Shown here piece by piece: positions 10,601 through 24,664 of a stretch of DNA of 64,000 bases; the first letter of the stretch is position 1; each line of letters opens with the position of its first letter. The stretch is from NCBI GenBank assembly GCA_936450465.1, contig CAKZFU010000096.1:25439-89438 (forward strand). Reading direction: 5' to 3'. Under the pieces are notes generated by a model. It was not told the origin of the DNA. It made no database searches and saw nothing but the letters and a program-made list of their open reading frames with translations. This DNA comes from Gibbula magus. Taxonomy: Eukaryota > Mollusca > Gastropoda > Trochida > Trochidae. The position numbers were made by a program, and so were the translations under genes.

Positions 10601-13600
10601 CACCTTTTGGCCCATTTTTGGGCATGAGCTTAACGGCACGGGTTGCCGATAAGACGGCAACCGATTCCAAAAGTGAATGCGTCTATGCGACCGGCAGGAT
10701 GTGAGCTTCCATAGGAGACCATCAAAAGTTGTCTAGGCCAAAGTGACTTTTGGCCCAAAATTGGGCCTACAGGAATGACTATAACGGCACGGTTTGCCCA
10801 TAAGACGGTCACCGATTCCAAAAGTGAACGCGTCTATGCGACCGACAGGATGAGACCTTCCATAGGAGACCATCAAAAGTTGTCTAGGCCAAAGTCACCT
10901 TTTGGCCCATTTTTGGGCATGAGCTTAACGGCACGGGTTGCCGATAAGACGGCAACCGATTCCAAAAGTGAATGCGTCTATGCGACCGGCAGGATGTGAG
11001 CTTCCATAGGAGACCATCAAAAGTTGTCTAGGCCAAAGTGACTTTTGGCCCAAAATTGGGCCTACAGGAATGACTATAACGGCACGGTTTGCCCATAAGA
11101 CGGTCACCGATTCCAAAAGTGAACGCGTCTATGCGACCGACAGGATGAGACCTTCCATAGGAGACCATCAAAAGTTGTCTAGGCCAAAGTCACCTTTTGG
11201 CCCATTTTTGGGCATGAGCTTAACGGCACGGGTTGCCGATAAGACGGCAACCGATTCCAAAAGTGAATGCGTCTATGCGACCGGCAGGATGTGAGCTTCC
11301 ATAGGAGACCATCAAAAGTTGTCTAGGCCAAAGTGACTTTTGGCCCAAAATTGGGCCTACAGGAATGACTATAACGGCACGGTTTGCCCATAAGACGGTC
11401 ACCGATTCCAAAAGTGAACGCGTCTATGCGACCGACAGGATGAGACCTTCCATAGGAGACCATCAAAAGTTGTCTAGGCCAAAGTCACCTTTTGGCCCAT
11501 TTTTGGGCATGAGCTTAACGGCACGGGTTGCCGATAAGACGGCAACCGATTCCAAAAGTGAATGCGTCTATGCGACCGGCAGGATGTGAGCTTCCATAGG
11601 AGACCATCAAAAGTTGTCTAGGCCAAAGTGACTTTTGGCCCAAAATTGGGCCTACAGGAATGACTATAACGGCACGGTTTGCCCATAAGACGGTCACCAA
11701 TTCCAAAAGTGAACACGTCTATGCGACCGACAGGATGAGACCTTCCATAGGAGACCATCAAAAGTTGTCTAGGCCAAAGTCACCTTTTGGCCCATTTTTG
11801 GGCATGAGCTTAACGGCACGGGTTGCCGATAAGACGGCAACCGATTCCAAAAGTGAATGCGTCTATGCGACCGGCAGGATGTGAGCTTCCATAGGAGACC
11901 ATCAAAAGTTGTCTAGGCCAAAGTGACTTTTGGCCCAAAATTGGGCCTACAGGAATGACTATAACGGCACGGTTTGCCCATAAGACGGTCACCGATTCCA
12001 AAAGTGAACGCGTCTATGCGACCGACAGGATGAGACCTTCCATAGGAGACCATCAAAAGTTGTCTAGGCCAAAGTCACCTTTTGGCCCATTTTTGGGCAT
12101 GAGCTTAACGGCACGGGTTGCCGATAAGACGGCAACCGATTCCAAAAGTGAATGCGTCTATGCGACCGGCAGGATGTGAGCTTCCATAGGAGACCATCAA
12201 AAGTTGTCTAGGCCAAAGTGACTTTTGGCCCAAAATTGGGCCTACAGGAATGACTATAACGGCACGGTTTGCCCATAAGACGGTCACCGATTCCAAAAGT
12301 GAACGCGTCTATGCGACCGACAGGATGAGACCTTCCATAGGAGACCATCAAAAGTTGTCTAGGCCAAAGTCACCTTTTGGCCCATTTTTGGGCATGAGCT
12401 TAACGGCACGGGTTGCCGATAAGACGGCAACCGATTCCAAAAGTGAATGCGTCTATGCGACCGGCAGGATGTGAGCTTCCATAGGAGACCATCAAAAGTT
12501 GTCTAGGCCAAAGTGACTTTTGGCCCAAAATTGGGCCTACAGGAATGACTATAACGGCACGGTTTGCCCATAAGACGGTCACCGATTCCAAAAGTGAACG
12601 CGTCTATGCGACCGACAGGATGAGACCTTCCATAGGAGACCATCAAAAGTTGTCTAGGCCAAAGTCACCTTTTGGCCCATTTTTGGGCATGAGCTTAACG
12701 GCACGGGTTGCCGATAAGACGGCAACCGATTCCAAAAGTGAATGCGTCTATGCGACCGGCAGGATGTGAGCTTCCATAGGAGACCATCAAAAGTTGTCTA
12801 GGCCAAAGTGACTTTTGGCCCAAAATTGGGCCTACAGGAATGACTATAACGGCACGGTTTGCCCATAAGACGGTCACCGATTCCAAAAGTGAACGCGTCT
12901 ATGCGACCGACAGGATGAGACCTTCCATAGGAGACCATCAAAAGTTGTCTAGGCCAAAGTCACCTTTTGGCCCATTTTTGGGCATGAGCTTAACGGCACG
13001 GGTTGCCGATAAGACGGCAACCGATTCCAAAAGTGAATGCGTCTATGCGACCGGCAGGATGTGAGCTTCCATAGGAGACCATCAAAAGTTGTCTAGGCCA
13101 AAGTGACTTTTGGCCCAAAATTGGGCCTACAGGAATGACTATAACGGCACGGTTTGCCCATAAGACGGTCACCGATTCCAAAAGTGAACGCGTCTATGCG
13201 ACCGACAGGATGAGACCTTCCATAGGAGACCATCAAAAGTTGTCTAGGCCAAAGTCACCTTTTGGCCCATTTTTGGGCATGAGCTTAACGGCACGGGTTG
13301 CCGATAAGACGGCAACCGATTCCAAAAGTGAATGCGTCTATGCGACCGGCAGGATGTGAGCTTCCATAGGAGACCATCAAAAGTTGTCTAGGCCAAAGTG
13401 ACTTTTGGCCCAAAATTGGGCCTACAGGAATGACTATAACGGCACGGTTTGCCCATAAGACGGTCACCGATTCCAAAAGTGAACGCGTCTATGCGACCGA
13501 CAGGATGAGACCTTCCATAGGAGACCATCAAAAGTTGTCTAGGCCAAAGTCACCTTTTGGCCCATTTTTGGGCATGAGCTTAACGGCACGGGTTGCCGAT

Positions 13601-13829
13601 AAGACGGCAACCGATTCGAAAAGTGAATGCGTCTATGCGACCGGCAGGATGTGAGCTTCCATAGGAGACCATCAAAAGTTGTCTAGGCCAAAGTGACTTT
13701 TGGCCCAAAATTGGGCCTACAGGAATGACTATAACGGCACGGTTTGCCCATAAGACGGTCACCGATTCCAAAAGTGAACGCGTCTATGCGACCGACAGGA
13801 TGAGACCTTCCATAGGAGACCATCAAAAG

Positions 13830-13836
13830 TAAAATG
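13830..13836 (+). other. Unique 7-bp insertion TAAAATG in a monomer
   Basis: The normal CAAAAGTTGTC reads CAAAAG-TAAAATG-TTGTC, and the local dimer spacing is 302 bp. The inserted bases partly resemble the flanking AAAAGTTG, so slippage is plausible. No other copy carries it, so it makes a useful private landmark in an otherwise uniform stretch. Confidence 0.85.
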
Positions 13837-16800
13837 TTGTCTAGGCCAAAGTCACCTTTTGGCCCATTTTTGGGCATGAGCTTAACGGCACGGGTTGCCG
13901 ATAAGACGGCAACCGATTCCAAAAGTGAATGCGTCTATGCGACCGGCAGGATGTGAGCTTCCATAGGAGACCATCAAAAGTTGTCTAGGCCAAAGTGACT
14001 TTTGGCCCAAAATTGGGCCTACAGGAATGACTATAACGGCACGGTTTGCCCATAAGACGGTCACCGATTCCAAAAGTGAACGCGTCTATGCGACCGACAG
14101 GATGAGACCTTCCATAGGAGACCATCAAAAGTTGTCTAGGCCAAAGTCACCTTTTGGCCCATTTTTGGGCATGAGCTTAACGGCACGGGTTGCCGATAAG
14201 ACGGCAACCGATTCCAAAAGTGAATGCGTCTATGCGACCGGCAGGATGTGAGCTTCCATAGGAGACCATCAAAAGTTGTCTAGGCCAAAGTGACTTTTGG
14301 CCCAAAATTGGGCCTACAGGAATGACTATAACGGCACGGTTTGCCCATAAGACGGTCACCGATTCCAAAAGTGAACGCGTCTATGCGACCGACAGGATGA
14401 GACCTTCCATAGGAGACCATCAAAAGTTGTCTAGGCCAAAGTCACCTTTTGGCCCATTTTTGGGCATGAGCTTAACGGCACGGGTTGCCGATAAGACGGC
14501 AACCGATTCCAAAAGTGAATGCGTCTATGCGACCGGCAGGATGTGAGCTTCCATAGGAGACCATCAAAAGTTGTCTAGGCCAAAGTGACTTTTGGCCCAA
14601 AATTGGGCCTACAGGAATGACTATAACGGCACGGTTTGCCCATAAGACGGTCACCGATTCCAAAAGTGAACGCGTCTATGCGACCGACAGGATGAGACCT
14701 TCCATAGGAGACCATCAAAAGTTGTCTAGGCCAAAGTCACCTTTTGGCCCATTTTTGGGCATGAGCTTAACGGCACGGGTTGCCGATAAGACGGCAACCG
14801 ATTCCAAAAGTGAATGCGTCTATGCGACCGGCAGGATGTGAGCTTCCATAGGAGACCATCAAAAGTTGTCTAGGCCAAAGTGACTTTTGGCCCAAAATTG
14901 GGCCTACAGGAATGACTATAACGGCACGGTTTGCCCATAAGACGGTCACCGATTCCAAAAGTGAACGCGTCTATGCGACCGACAGGATGAGACCTTCCAT
15001 AGGAGACCATCAAAAGTTGTCTAGGCCAAAGTCACCTTTTGGCCCATTTTTGGGCATGAGCTTAACGGCACGGGTTGCCGATAAGACGGCAACCGATTCC
15101 AAAAGTGAATGCGTCTATGCGACCGGCAGGATGTGAGCTTCCATAGGAGACCATCAAAAGTTGTCTAGGCCAAAGTGACTTTTGGCCCAAAATTGGGCCT
15201 ACAGGAATGACTATAACGGCACGGTTTGCCCATAAGACGGTCACCGATTCCAAAAGTGAACGCGTCTATGCGACCGACAGGATGAGACCTTCCATAGGAG
15301 ACCATCAAAAGTTGTCTAGGCCAAAGTCACCTTTTGGCCCATTTTTGGGCATGAGCTTAACGGCACGGGTTGCCGATAAGACGGCAACCGATTCCAAAAG
15401 TGAATGCGTCTATGCGACCGGCAGGATGTGAGCTTCCATAGGAGACCATCAAAAGTTGTCTAGGCCAAAGTGACTTTTGGCCCAAAATTGGGCCTACAGG
15501 AATGACTATAACGGCACGGTTTGCCCATAAGACGGTCACCGATTCCAAAAGTGAACGCGTCTATGCGACCGACAGGATGAGACCTTCCATAGGAGACCAT
15601 CAAAAGTTGTCTAGGCCAAAGTCACCTTTTGGCCCATTTTTGGGCATGAGCTTAACGGCACGGGTTGCCGATAAGACGGCAACCGATTCCAAAAGTGAAT
15701 GCGTCTATGCGACCGGCAGGATGTGAGCTTCCATAGGAGACCATCAAAAGTTGTCTAGGCCAAAGTGACTTTTGGCCCAAAATTGGGCCTACAGGAATGA
15801 CTATAACGGCACGGTTTGCCCATAAGACGGTCACCGATTCCAAAAGTGAACGCGTCTATGCGACCGACAGGATGAGACCTTCCATAGGAGACCATCAAAA
15901 GTTGTCTAGGCCAAAGTCACCTTTTGGCCCATTTTTGGGCATGAGCTTAACGGCACGGGTTGCCGATAAGACGGCAACCGATTCCAAAAGTGAATGCGTC
16001 TATGCGACCGGCAGGATGTGAGCTTCCATAGGAGACCATCAAAAGTTGTCGAGGCCAAAGTGACTTTTGGCCCAAAATTGGACCTACAGGAATGACTATA
16101 ACGGCACGGTTTGCCCATAAGACGGTCACCGATTCCAAAAGTGAACGCGTCTATGCGACCGACAGGATGAGACCTTCCATAGGAGACCATCAAAAGTTGT
16201 CTAGGCCAAAGTCACCTTTTGGCCCATTTTTGGGCATGAGCTTAACGGCACGGGTTGCCGATAAGACGGCAACCGATTCCAAAAGTGAATGCGTCTATGC
16301 GACCGGCAGGATGTGAGCTTCCATAGGAGACCATCAAAAGTTGTCTAGGCCAAAGTGACTTTTGGCCCAAAATTGGGCCTACAGGAATGACTATAACGGC
16401 ACGGTTTGCCCATAAGACGGTCACCGATTCCAAAAGTGAACGCGTCTATGCGACCGACAGGATGAGACCTTCCATAGGAGACCATCAAAAGTTGTATAGG
16501 CCAAAGTCACCTTTTGGCCCATTTTTGGGCATAAGCTTAACGGCACGGGTTGCCGATAAGACGGCAACCGATTCCAAAAGTGAATGCGTCTATGCGACCG
16601 GCAGGATGTGAGCTTCCATAGGAGACCATCAAAAGTTGTCTAGGCCAAAGTGACTTTTGGCCCAAAATTGGGCCTACAGGAATGACTATAACGGCACGGT
16701 TTGCCCATAAGACGGTCACCGATTCCAAAAGTGAACGCGTCTATGCGACCGACAGGATGAGACCTTCCATAGGAGACCATCAAAAGTTGTCTAGGCCAAA

Positions 16801-17720
16801 GTCACCTTTTGGCCCATTTTTGGGCATGAGCTTAACGGCACGGGTTGCCGATAAGACGGCAACCGATTCCAAAAGTGAATGCGTCTATGCGACCGGCAGG
16901 ATGTGAGCTTCCATAGGAGACCATCAAAAGTTGTCTAGGCCAAAGTGACTTTTGGCCCAAAATTGGGCCTACAGGAATGATTATAACGGCACGGTTTGCC
17001 CATAAGACGGTCACCGATTCCAAAAGTGAACGCGTCTATGCGACCGACAGGATGAGACCTTCCATAGGAGACCATCAAAAGTTGTCTAGGCCAAAGTCAC
17101 CTTTTGGCCCATTTTTGGGCATGAGCTTAACGGCACGGGTTGCCGATAAGACGGCAACCGATTCCAAAAGTGAATGCGCCTATGCGACCGGCAGGATGTG
17201 AGCTTCCATAGGAGACCATCAAAAGTTGTCTAGGCCAAAGTGACTTTTGGCCCAAAATTGGGCCTACAGGAATGACTATAACGGCACGGTTTGCCCATAA
17301 GACGGTCACCGATTCCAAAAGTGAACGCGTCTATGCGACCGACAGGATGAGACCTTCCATAGGAGACCATCAAAAGTTGTCTAGGCCAAAGTCACCTTTT
17401 GGCCCATTTTTGGGCATGAGCTTAACGGCACGGGTTGCCGATAAGACAGCAACCGATTCCAAAAGTGAATGCGTCTATGCGACCGGCAGGATGTGAGCTT
17501 CCATAGGAGACCATCAAAAGTTGTCTAGGCCAAAGTGACTTTTGGCCCAAAATTGGGCCTACAGGAATGACTATAACGGCACGGTTTGCCCATAAGACGG
17601 TCACCGATTCCAAAAGTGAACGCGTCTATGCGACCGACAGGATGAGACCTTCCATAGGAGACCATCAAAAGTTGTCTAGGCCAAAGTCACCTTTTGGCCC
17701 ATTTTTGGGCATGAGCTTAA

Positions 17721-17864
17721 CGGCACGGGTTGCCGATAAGACGGCAACCGATTCCAAAAGTGAATGCGTCTATGCGACCGGCAGGATGTGAGCTTCCATA
17801 GGAGACCATCAAAAGTTGTCTAGGCCAAAGTCACCTTTTGGCCCATTTTTGGGCATGAGCTTAA
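17721..17864 (+). repeat. B-head/A-tail hybrid monomer (144 bp)
   Basis: The head is B (GGGTTGCCG, GGCAACC, AATGCGTC, GATGTGAGC) and the tail is A (GTCACC, GGGCATGAGCTTAA). The next monomer is a normal B, so the order is A-hybrid-B. The local spacing is 439 bp (295+144). This is the reciprocal class of the hybrids at 2951, 22888 and 24514. Confidence 0.93.
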
Positions 17865-20375
17865 CGGCACGGGTTGCCGATAAGACGGCAACCGATTCCA
17901 AAAGTGAATGCGTCTATGCGACCGGCAGGATGTGAGCTTCCATAGGAGACCATCAAAAGTTGTCTAGGCCAAAGTGACTTTTGGCCCAAAATTGGGCCTA
18001 CAGGAATGACTATAACGGCACGGTTTGCCCATAAGACGGTCACCGATTCCAAAAGTGAACGCGTCTATGCGACCGACAGGATGAGACCTTCCATAGGAGA
18101 CCATCAAAAGTTGTCTAGGCCAAAGTCACCTTTTGGCCCATTTTTGGGCATGAGCTTAACGGCACGGGTTGCCGATAAGACGGCAACCGATTCCAAAAGT
18201 GAATGCGTCTATGCGACCGGCAGGATGTGAGCTTCCATAGGAGACCATCAAAAGTTGTCTAGGCCAAAGTGACTTTTGGCCCAAAATTGGGCCTACAGGA
18301 ATGACTATAACGGCACGGTTTGCCCATAAGACGGTCACCGATTCCAAAAGTGAACGCGTCTATGCGACCGACAGGATGAGACCTTCCATAGGAGACCATC
18401 AAAAGTTGTCTAGGCCAAAGTCACCTTTTGGCCCATTTTTGGGCATGAGCTTAACGGCACGGGTTGCCGATAAGACGGCAACCGATTCCAAAAGTGAATG
18501 CGTCTATGCGACCGGCAGGATGTGAGCTTCCATAGGAGACCATCAAAAGTTGTCTAGGCCAAAGTGACTTTTGGCCCAAAATTGGGCCTACAGGAATGAC
18601 TATAACGGCACGGTTTGCCCATAAGACGGTCACCGATTCCAAAAGTGAACGCGTCTATGCGACCGACAGGATGAGACCTTCCATAGGAGACCATCAAAAG
18701 TTGTCTAGGCCAAAGTCACCTTTTGGCCCATTTTTGGGCATGAGCTTAACGGCACGGGTTGCCGATAAGACGGCAACCGATTCCAAAAGTGAATGCGTCT
18801 ATGCGACCGGCAGGATGTGAGCTTCCATAGGAGACCATCAAAAGTTGTCTAGGCCAAAGTGACTTTTGGCCCAAAATTGGGCCTACAGGAATGACTATAA
18901 CGGCACGGTTTGCCCATAAGACGGTCACCGATTCCAAAAGTGAACGCGTCTATGCGACCGACAGGATGAGACCTTCCATAGGAGACCATCAAAAGTTGTC
19001 TAGGCCAAAGTCACCTTTTGGCCCATTTTTGGGCATGAGCTTAACGGCACGGGTTGCCGATAAGACGGCAACCGATTCCAAAAGTGAATGCGTCTATGCG
19101 ACCGGCAGGATGTGAGCTTCCATAGGAGACCATCAAAAGTTGTCTAGGCCAAAGTGACTTTTGGCCCAAAATTGGGCCTACAGGAATGACTATAACGGCA
19201 CGGTTTGCCCATAAGACGGTCACCGATTCCAAAAGTGAACGCGTCTATGCGACCGACAGGATGAGACCTTCCATAGGAGACCATCAAAAGTTGTCTAGGC
19301 CAAAGTCACCTTTTGGCCCATTTTTGGGCATGAGCTTAACGGCACGGGTTGCCGATAAGACGGGAACCGATTCCAAAAGTGAATGCGTCTATGCGACCGG
19401 CAGGATGTGAGCTTCCATAGGAGACCATCAAAAGTTGTCTAGGCCAAAGTGACTTTTGGCCCAAAATTGGGCCTACAGGAATGACTATAACGGCACGGTT
19501 TGCCCATAAGACGGTCACCGATTCCAAAAGTGAACGCGTCTATGCGACCGACAGGATGAGACCTTCCATAGGAGACCATCAAAAGTTGTCTAGGCCAAAG
19601 TCACCTTTTGGCCCATTTTTGGGCATGAGCTTAACGGCACGGGTTGCCGATAAGACGGCAACCGATTCCAAAAGTGAATGCGTCTATGCGACCGGCAGGA
19701 TGTGAGCTTCCATAGGAGACCATCAAAAGTTGTCTAGGCCAAAGTGACTTTTGGCCCAAAATTGGGCCTACAGGAATGACTATAACGGCACGGTTTGCCC
19801 ATAAGACGGTCACCGATTCCAAAAGTGAACGCGTCTATGCGACCGACAGGATGAGACCTTCCATAGGAGACCATCAAAAGTTGTCTAGGCCAAAGTCACC
19901 TTTTGGCCCATTTTTGGGCATGAGCTTAACGGCACGGGTTGCCGATAAGACGGCAACCGATTCCAAAAGTGAATGCGTCTATGCGACCGGCAGGATGTGA
20001 GCTTCCATAGGAGACCATCAAAAGTTGTCTAGGCCAAAGTGACTTTTGGCCCAAAATTGGGCCTACAGGAATGACTATAACGGCACGGTTTGCCCATAAG
20101 ACGGTCACCGATTCCAAAAGTGAACGCGTCTATGCGACCGACAGGATGAGACCTTCCATAGGAGACCATCAAAAGTTGTCTAGGCCAAAGTCACCTTTTG
20201 GCCCATTTTTGGGCATGAGCTTAACGGCACGGGTTGCCGATAAGACGGCAACCGATTCCAAAAGTGAATGCGTCTATGCGACCGGCAGGATGTGAGCTTC
20301 CATAGGAGACCATCAAAAGTTGTCTAGGCCAAAGTGACTTTTGGCCCAAAATTGGGCCTACAGGAATGACTATAA

Positions 20376-20527
20376 CGGCACGGTTTGCCCATAAGACGGT
20401 CACCGATTCCAAAAGTGAACGCGTCTATGCGACCGACAGGATGAGACCTTCCATAGGAGACCATCAAAAGTTGTCTAGGCCAAAGTCACCTTTTGGCCCA
20501 ATTTTGGGCCTACAGGAATGACTATAA
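20376..20527 (+). repeat. A-head hybrid monomer with crossover inside the tail (152 bp)
   Basis: The monomer keeps A features as far as GTCACCTTTTGGCCCA, then continues as B (ATTTTGGGCCTACAGGAATG). The crossover is therefore further 3' than in the 151-bp hybrids and lies in the GGCCCA dyad. The length of 152 bp is unique among the monomers I measured. The following A monomer has CGGCAGG in place of CGACAGG near 20,586, a B-type base and possibly a conversion tract. Confidence 0.88.
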
Positions 20528-22887
20528 CGGCACGGTTTGCCCATAAGACGGTCACCGATTCCAAAAGTGAACGCGTCTATGCGACCGGCAGGATGAGACC
20601 TTCCATAGGAGACCATCAAAAGTTGTCTAGGCCAAAGTCACCTTTTGGCCCATTTTTGGGCATGAGCTTAACGGCACGGGTTGCCAATAAGACGGCAACC
20701 GATTCCAAAAGTGAATGCGTCTATGCGACCGGCAGGATGTGAGCTTCCATAGGAGACCATCAAAAGTTGTCTAGGCCAAAGTGACTTTTGGCCCAAAATT
20801 GGGCCTACAGGAATGACTATAACGGCACGGTTTGCCCATAAGACGGTCACCGATTCCAAAAGTGAACGCGTCTATGCGACCGACAGGATGAGACCTTCCA
20901 TAGGAGACCATCAAAAGTTGTCTAGGCCAAAGTCACCTTTTGGCCCATTTTTGGGCATGAGCTTAACGGCACGGGTTGCCGATAAGACGGCAACCGATTC
21001 CAAAAGTGAATGCGTCTATGCGACCGGCAGGATGTGAGCTTCCATAGGAGACCATCAAAAGTTGTCTAGGCCAAAGTGACTTTTGGCCCAAAATTGGGCC
21101 TACAGGAATGACTATAACGGTACGGTTTGCCCATAAGACGGTCACCGATTCCAAAAGTGAACGCGTCTATGCAACCGACAGGATGAGACCTTCCATAGGA
21201 GACCATCAAAAGTTGTCTAGGCCAAAGTCACCTTTTGGCCCATTTTTGGGCATGAGCTTAACGGCACGGGTTGCCGATAAGACGGCAACCGATTCCAAAA
21301 GTGAATGCGTCTATGCGACCGGCAGGATGTGAGCTTCCATAGGAGACCATCAAAAGTTGTCTAGGCCAAAGTGACTTTTGGCCCAAAATTGGGCCTACAG
21401 GAATGACTATAACGGCACGGTTTGCCCATAAGACGGTCACCGATTCCAAAAGTGAACGCGTCTATGCGACCGACAGGATGAGACCTTCCATAGGAGACCA
21501 TCAAAAGTTGTCTAGGCCAAAGTCACCTTTTGGCCCATTTTTGGGCATGAGCTTAACGGCACGGGTTGCCGATAAGACGGCAACCGATTCCAAAAGTGAA
21601 TGCGTCTATGCGACCGGCAGGATGTGAGCTTCCATAGGAGACCATCAAAAGTTGTCTAGGCCAAAGTGACTTTTGGCCCAAAATTGGGCCTACAGGAATG
21701 ACTATAACGGCACGGTTTGCCCATAAGACGGTCACCGATTCCAAAAGTGAACGCGTCTATGCGACCGACAGGATGAGACCTTCCATAGGAGACCATCAAA
21801 AGTTGTCTAGGCCAAAGTCACCTTTTGGCCCATTTTTGGGCATGAGCTTAACGGCACGGGTTGCCGATAAGACGGCAACCGATTCCAAAAGTGAATGCGT
21901 CTATGCGACCGGCAGGATGTGAGCTTCCATAGGAGACCATCAAAAGTTGTCTAGGCCAAAGTGACTTTTGGCCCAAAATTGGGCCTACAGGAATGACTAT
22001 AACGGCACGGTTTGCCCATAAGACGGTCACCGATTCCAAAAGTGAACGCGTCTATGCGACCGACAGGATGAGACCTTCCATAGGAGACCATCAAAAGTTG
22101 TCTAGGCCAAAGTCACCTTTTGGCCCATTTTTGGGCATGAGCTTAACGGCACGGGTTGCCGATAAGACGGCAACCGATTCCAAAAGTGAATGCGTCTATG
22201 CGACCGGCAGGATGTGAGCTTCCATAGGAGACCATCAAAAGTTGTCTAGGCCAAAGTGACTTTTGGCCCAAAATTGGGCCTACAGGAATGACTATAACGG
22301 CACGGTTTGCCCATAAGACGGTCACCGATTCCAATAATGAACGCGTCTATGCGACCGACAGGATGAGACCTTCCATAGGAGACCATCAAAAGTTGTCTAG
22401 GCCAAAGTCACCTTTTGGCCCATTTTTGGGCATGAGCTTAACGTCACGGATTGCCGATAAGACGGCAACCGATTCCAAAAGTGAATGCGTCTATGCGACC
22501 GGCAGGATGTGAGCTTCCATAGGAGACCATCAAAAGTTGTCTAGGCCAAAGTGACTTTTGGCCCAAAATTGGGCCTACAGGAATGACTATAACGGCACGG
22601 TTTGCCCATAAGACGGTCACCGATTCCAAAAGTGAACGCGTCTATGCGACCGACAGGATGAGACCTTCCATAGGAGACCATCAAAAGTTGTCTAGGCCAA
22701 AGTCACCTTTTGGCCCATTTTTGGGCATGAGCTTAACGGCACGGGTTGCCGATAAGACGGCAACCGATTCCAAAAGTGAATGCGTCTATGCGACCGGCAG
22801 GATGTGAGCTTCCATAGGAGACCATCAAAAGTTGTCTAGGCCAAAGTGACTTTTGGCCCAAAATTGGGCCTACAGGAATGACTATAA

Positions 22888-23038
22888 CGGCACGGTTTGC
22901 CCATAAGACGGTCACCGATTCCAAAAGTGAACGCGTCTATGCGACCGACAGGATGAGACCTTCCATAGGAGACCATCAAAAGTTGTCTAGGCCAAAGTGA
23001 CTTTTGGCCCAAAATTGGGCCTACAGGAATGACTATTA
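22888..23038 (+). repeat. A-head/B-tail hybrid monomer (151 bp)
   Basis: Same class as 2951-3101: A head with AACGCGTC and GATGAGACC, B tail with GTGAC and CTACAGG. It ends with ACTATTACGG, a private T near 23,037, so it is not a recent exact copy of the other hybrids. Confidence 0.92.
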
Positions 23039-24513
23039 CGGCACGGTTTGCCCATAAGACGGTCACCGATTCCAAAAGTGAACGCGTCTATGCGACCGAC
23101 AGGATGAGACCTTCCATAGGAGACCATCAAAAGTTGTCTAGGCCAAAGTCACCTTTTGGCCCATTTTTGGGCATGAGCTTAACGGCACGGGTTGCCGATA
23201 AGACGGCAACCGATTCCAAAAGTGAATGCGTCTATGCGACCGGCAGGATGTGAGCTTCCATAGGAGACCATCAAAAGTTGTCTAGGCCAAAGTGACTTTT
23301 GGCCCAAAATTGGGCCTACAGGAATGACTATAACGGCACGGTTTGCCCATAAGACGGTCACCGATTCCAAAAGTGAACGCGTCTATGCGACCGACAGGAT
23401 GAGACCTTCCATAGGAGACCATCAAAAGTTGTCTAGGCCAAAGTCACCTTTTGGCCCATTTTTGGGCATGAGCTTAACGGCACGGGTTGCCGATAAGACG
23501 GCAACCGATTCCAAAAGTGAATGCGTCTATGCGACCGGCAGGATGTGAGCTTCCATAGGAGACCATCAAAAGTTGTCTAGGCCAAAGTGACTTTTGGCCC
23601 AAAATTGGGCCTACAGGAATGACTATAACGGCACGGTTTGCCCATAAGACGGTCACCGATTCCAAAAGTGAACGCGTCTATGCGACCGACAGGATGAGAC
23701 CTTCCATAGGAGACCATCAAAAGTTGTCTAGGCCAAAGTCACCTTTTGGCCCATTTTTGGGCATGAGCTTAACGGCACGGGTTGCCGATAAGACGGCAAC
23801 CGATTCCAAAAGTGAATGCGTCTATGCGACCGGCAGGATGTGAGCTTCCATAGGAGACCATCAAAAGTTGTCTAGGCCAAAGTGACTTTTGGCCCAAAAT
23901 TGGGCCTACAGGAATGACTATAACGGCACGGTTTGCCCATAAGACGGTCACCGATTCCAAAAGTGAACGCGTCTATGCGACCGACAGGATGAGACCTTCC
24001 ATAGGAGACCATCAAAAGTTGTCTAGGCCAAAGTAACCTTTTGGCCCATTTTTGGGCATGAGCTTAACGTCACGGATTGCCGATAAGACGGCAACCGATT
24101 CCAAAAGTGAATGCGTCTATGCGACCGGCAGGATGTGAGCTTCCATAGGAGACCATCAAAAGTTGTCTAGGCCAAAGTGACTTTTGGCCCAAAATTGGGC
24201 CTACAGGAATGACTATAACGGCACGGTTTGCCCATAAGACGGTCACCGATTCCAAAAGTGAACGCGTCTATGCGACCGACAGGATGAGACCTTCCATAGG
24301 AGACCATCAAAAGTTGTCTAGGCCAAAGTCACCTTTTGGCCCATTTTTGGGCATGAGCTTAACGGCACGGGTTGCCGATAAGACGGCAACCGATTCCAAA
24401 AGTGAATGCGTCTATGCGACCGGCAGGATGTGAGCTTCCATAGGAGACCATCAAAAGTTGTCTAGGCCAAAGTGACTTTTGGCCCAAAATTGGGCCTACA
24501 GGAATGACTATAA

Positions 24514-24664
24514 CGGCACGGTTTGCCCATAAGACGGTCACCGATTCCAAAAGTGAACGCGTCTATGCGACCGACAGGATGAGACCTTCCATAGGAGACC
24601 ATCAAAAGTTGTCTAGGCCAAAGTGACTTTTGGCCCAAAATTGGGCCTACAGGAATGAATATAA
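24514..24664 (+). repeat. A-head/B-tail hybrid monomer (151 bp)
   Basis: Third A/B hybrid of the 151-bp class, about 1.63 kb after the second. It ends GGAATGAATATAACGG with a private C-to-A change. The monomers at about 22,443 and 24,069 both carry CGTCACGGATTGCC, 1,626 bp apart, and the two hybrids share that same offset (22888 to 24514). This suggests a block of about 1.6 kb was copied together with its hybrid. Confidence 0.88.
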
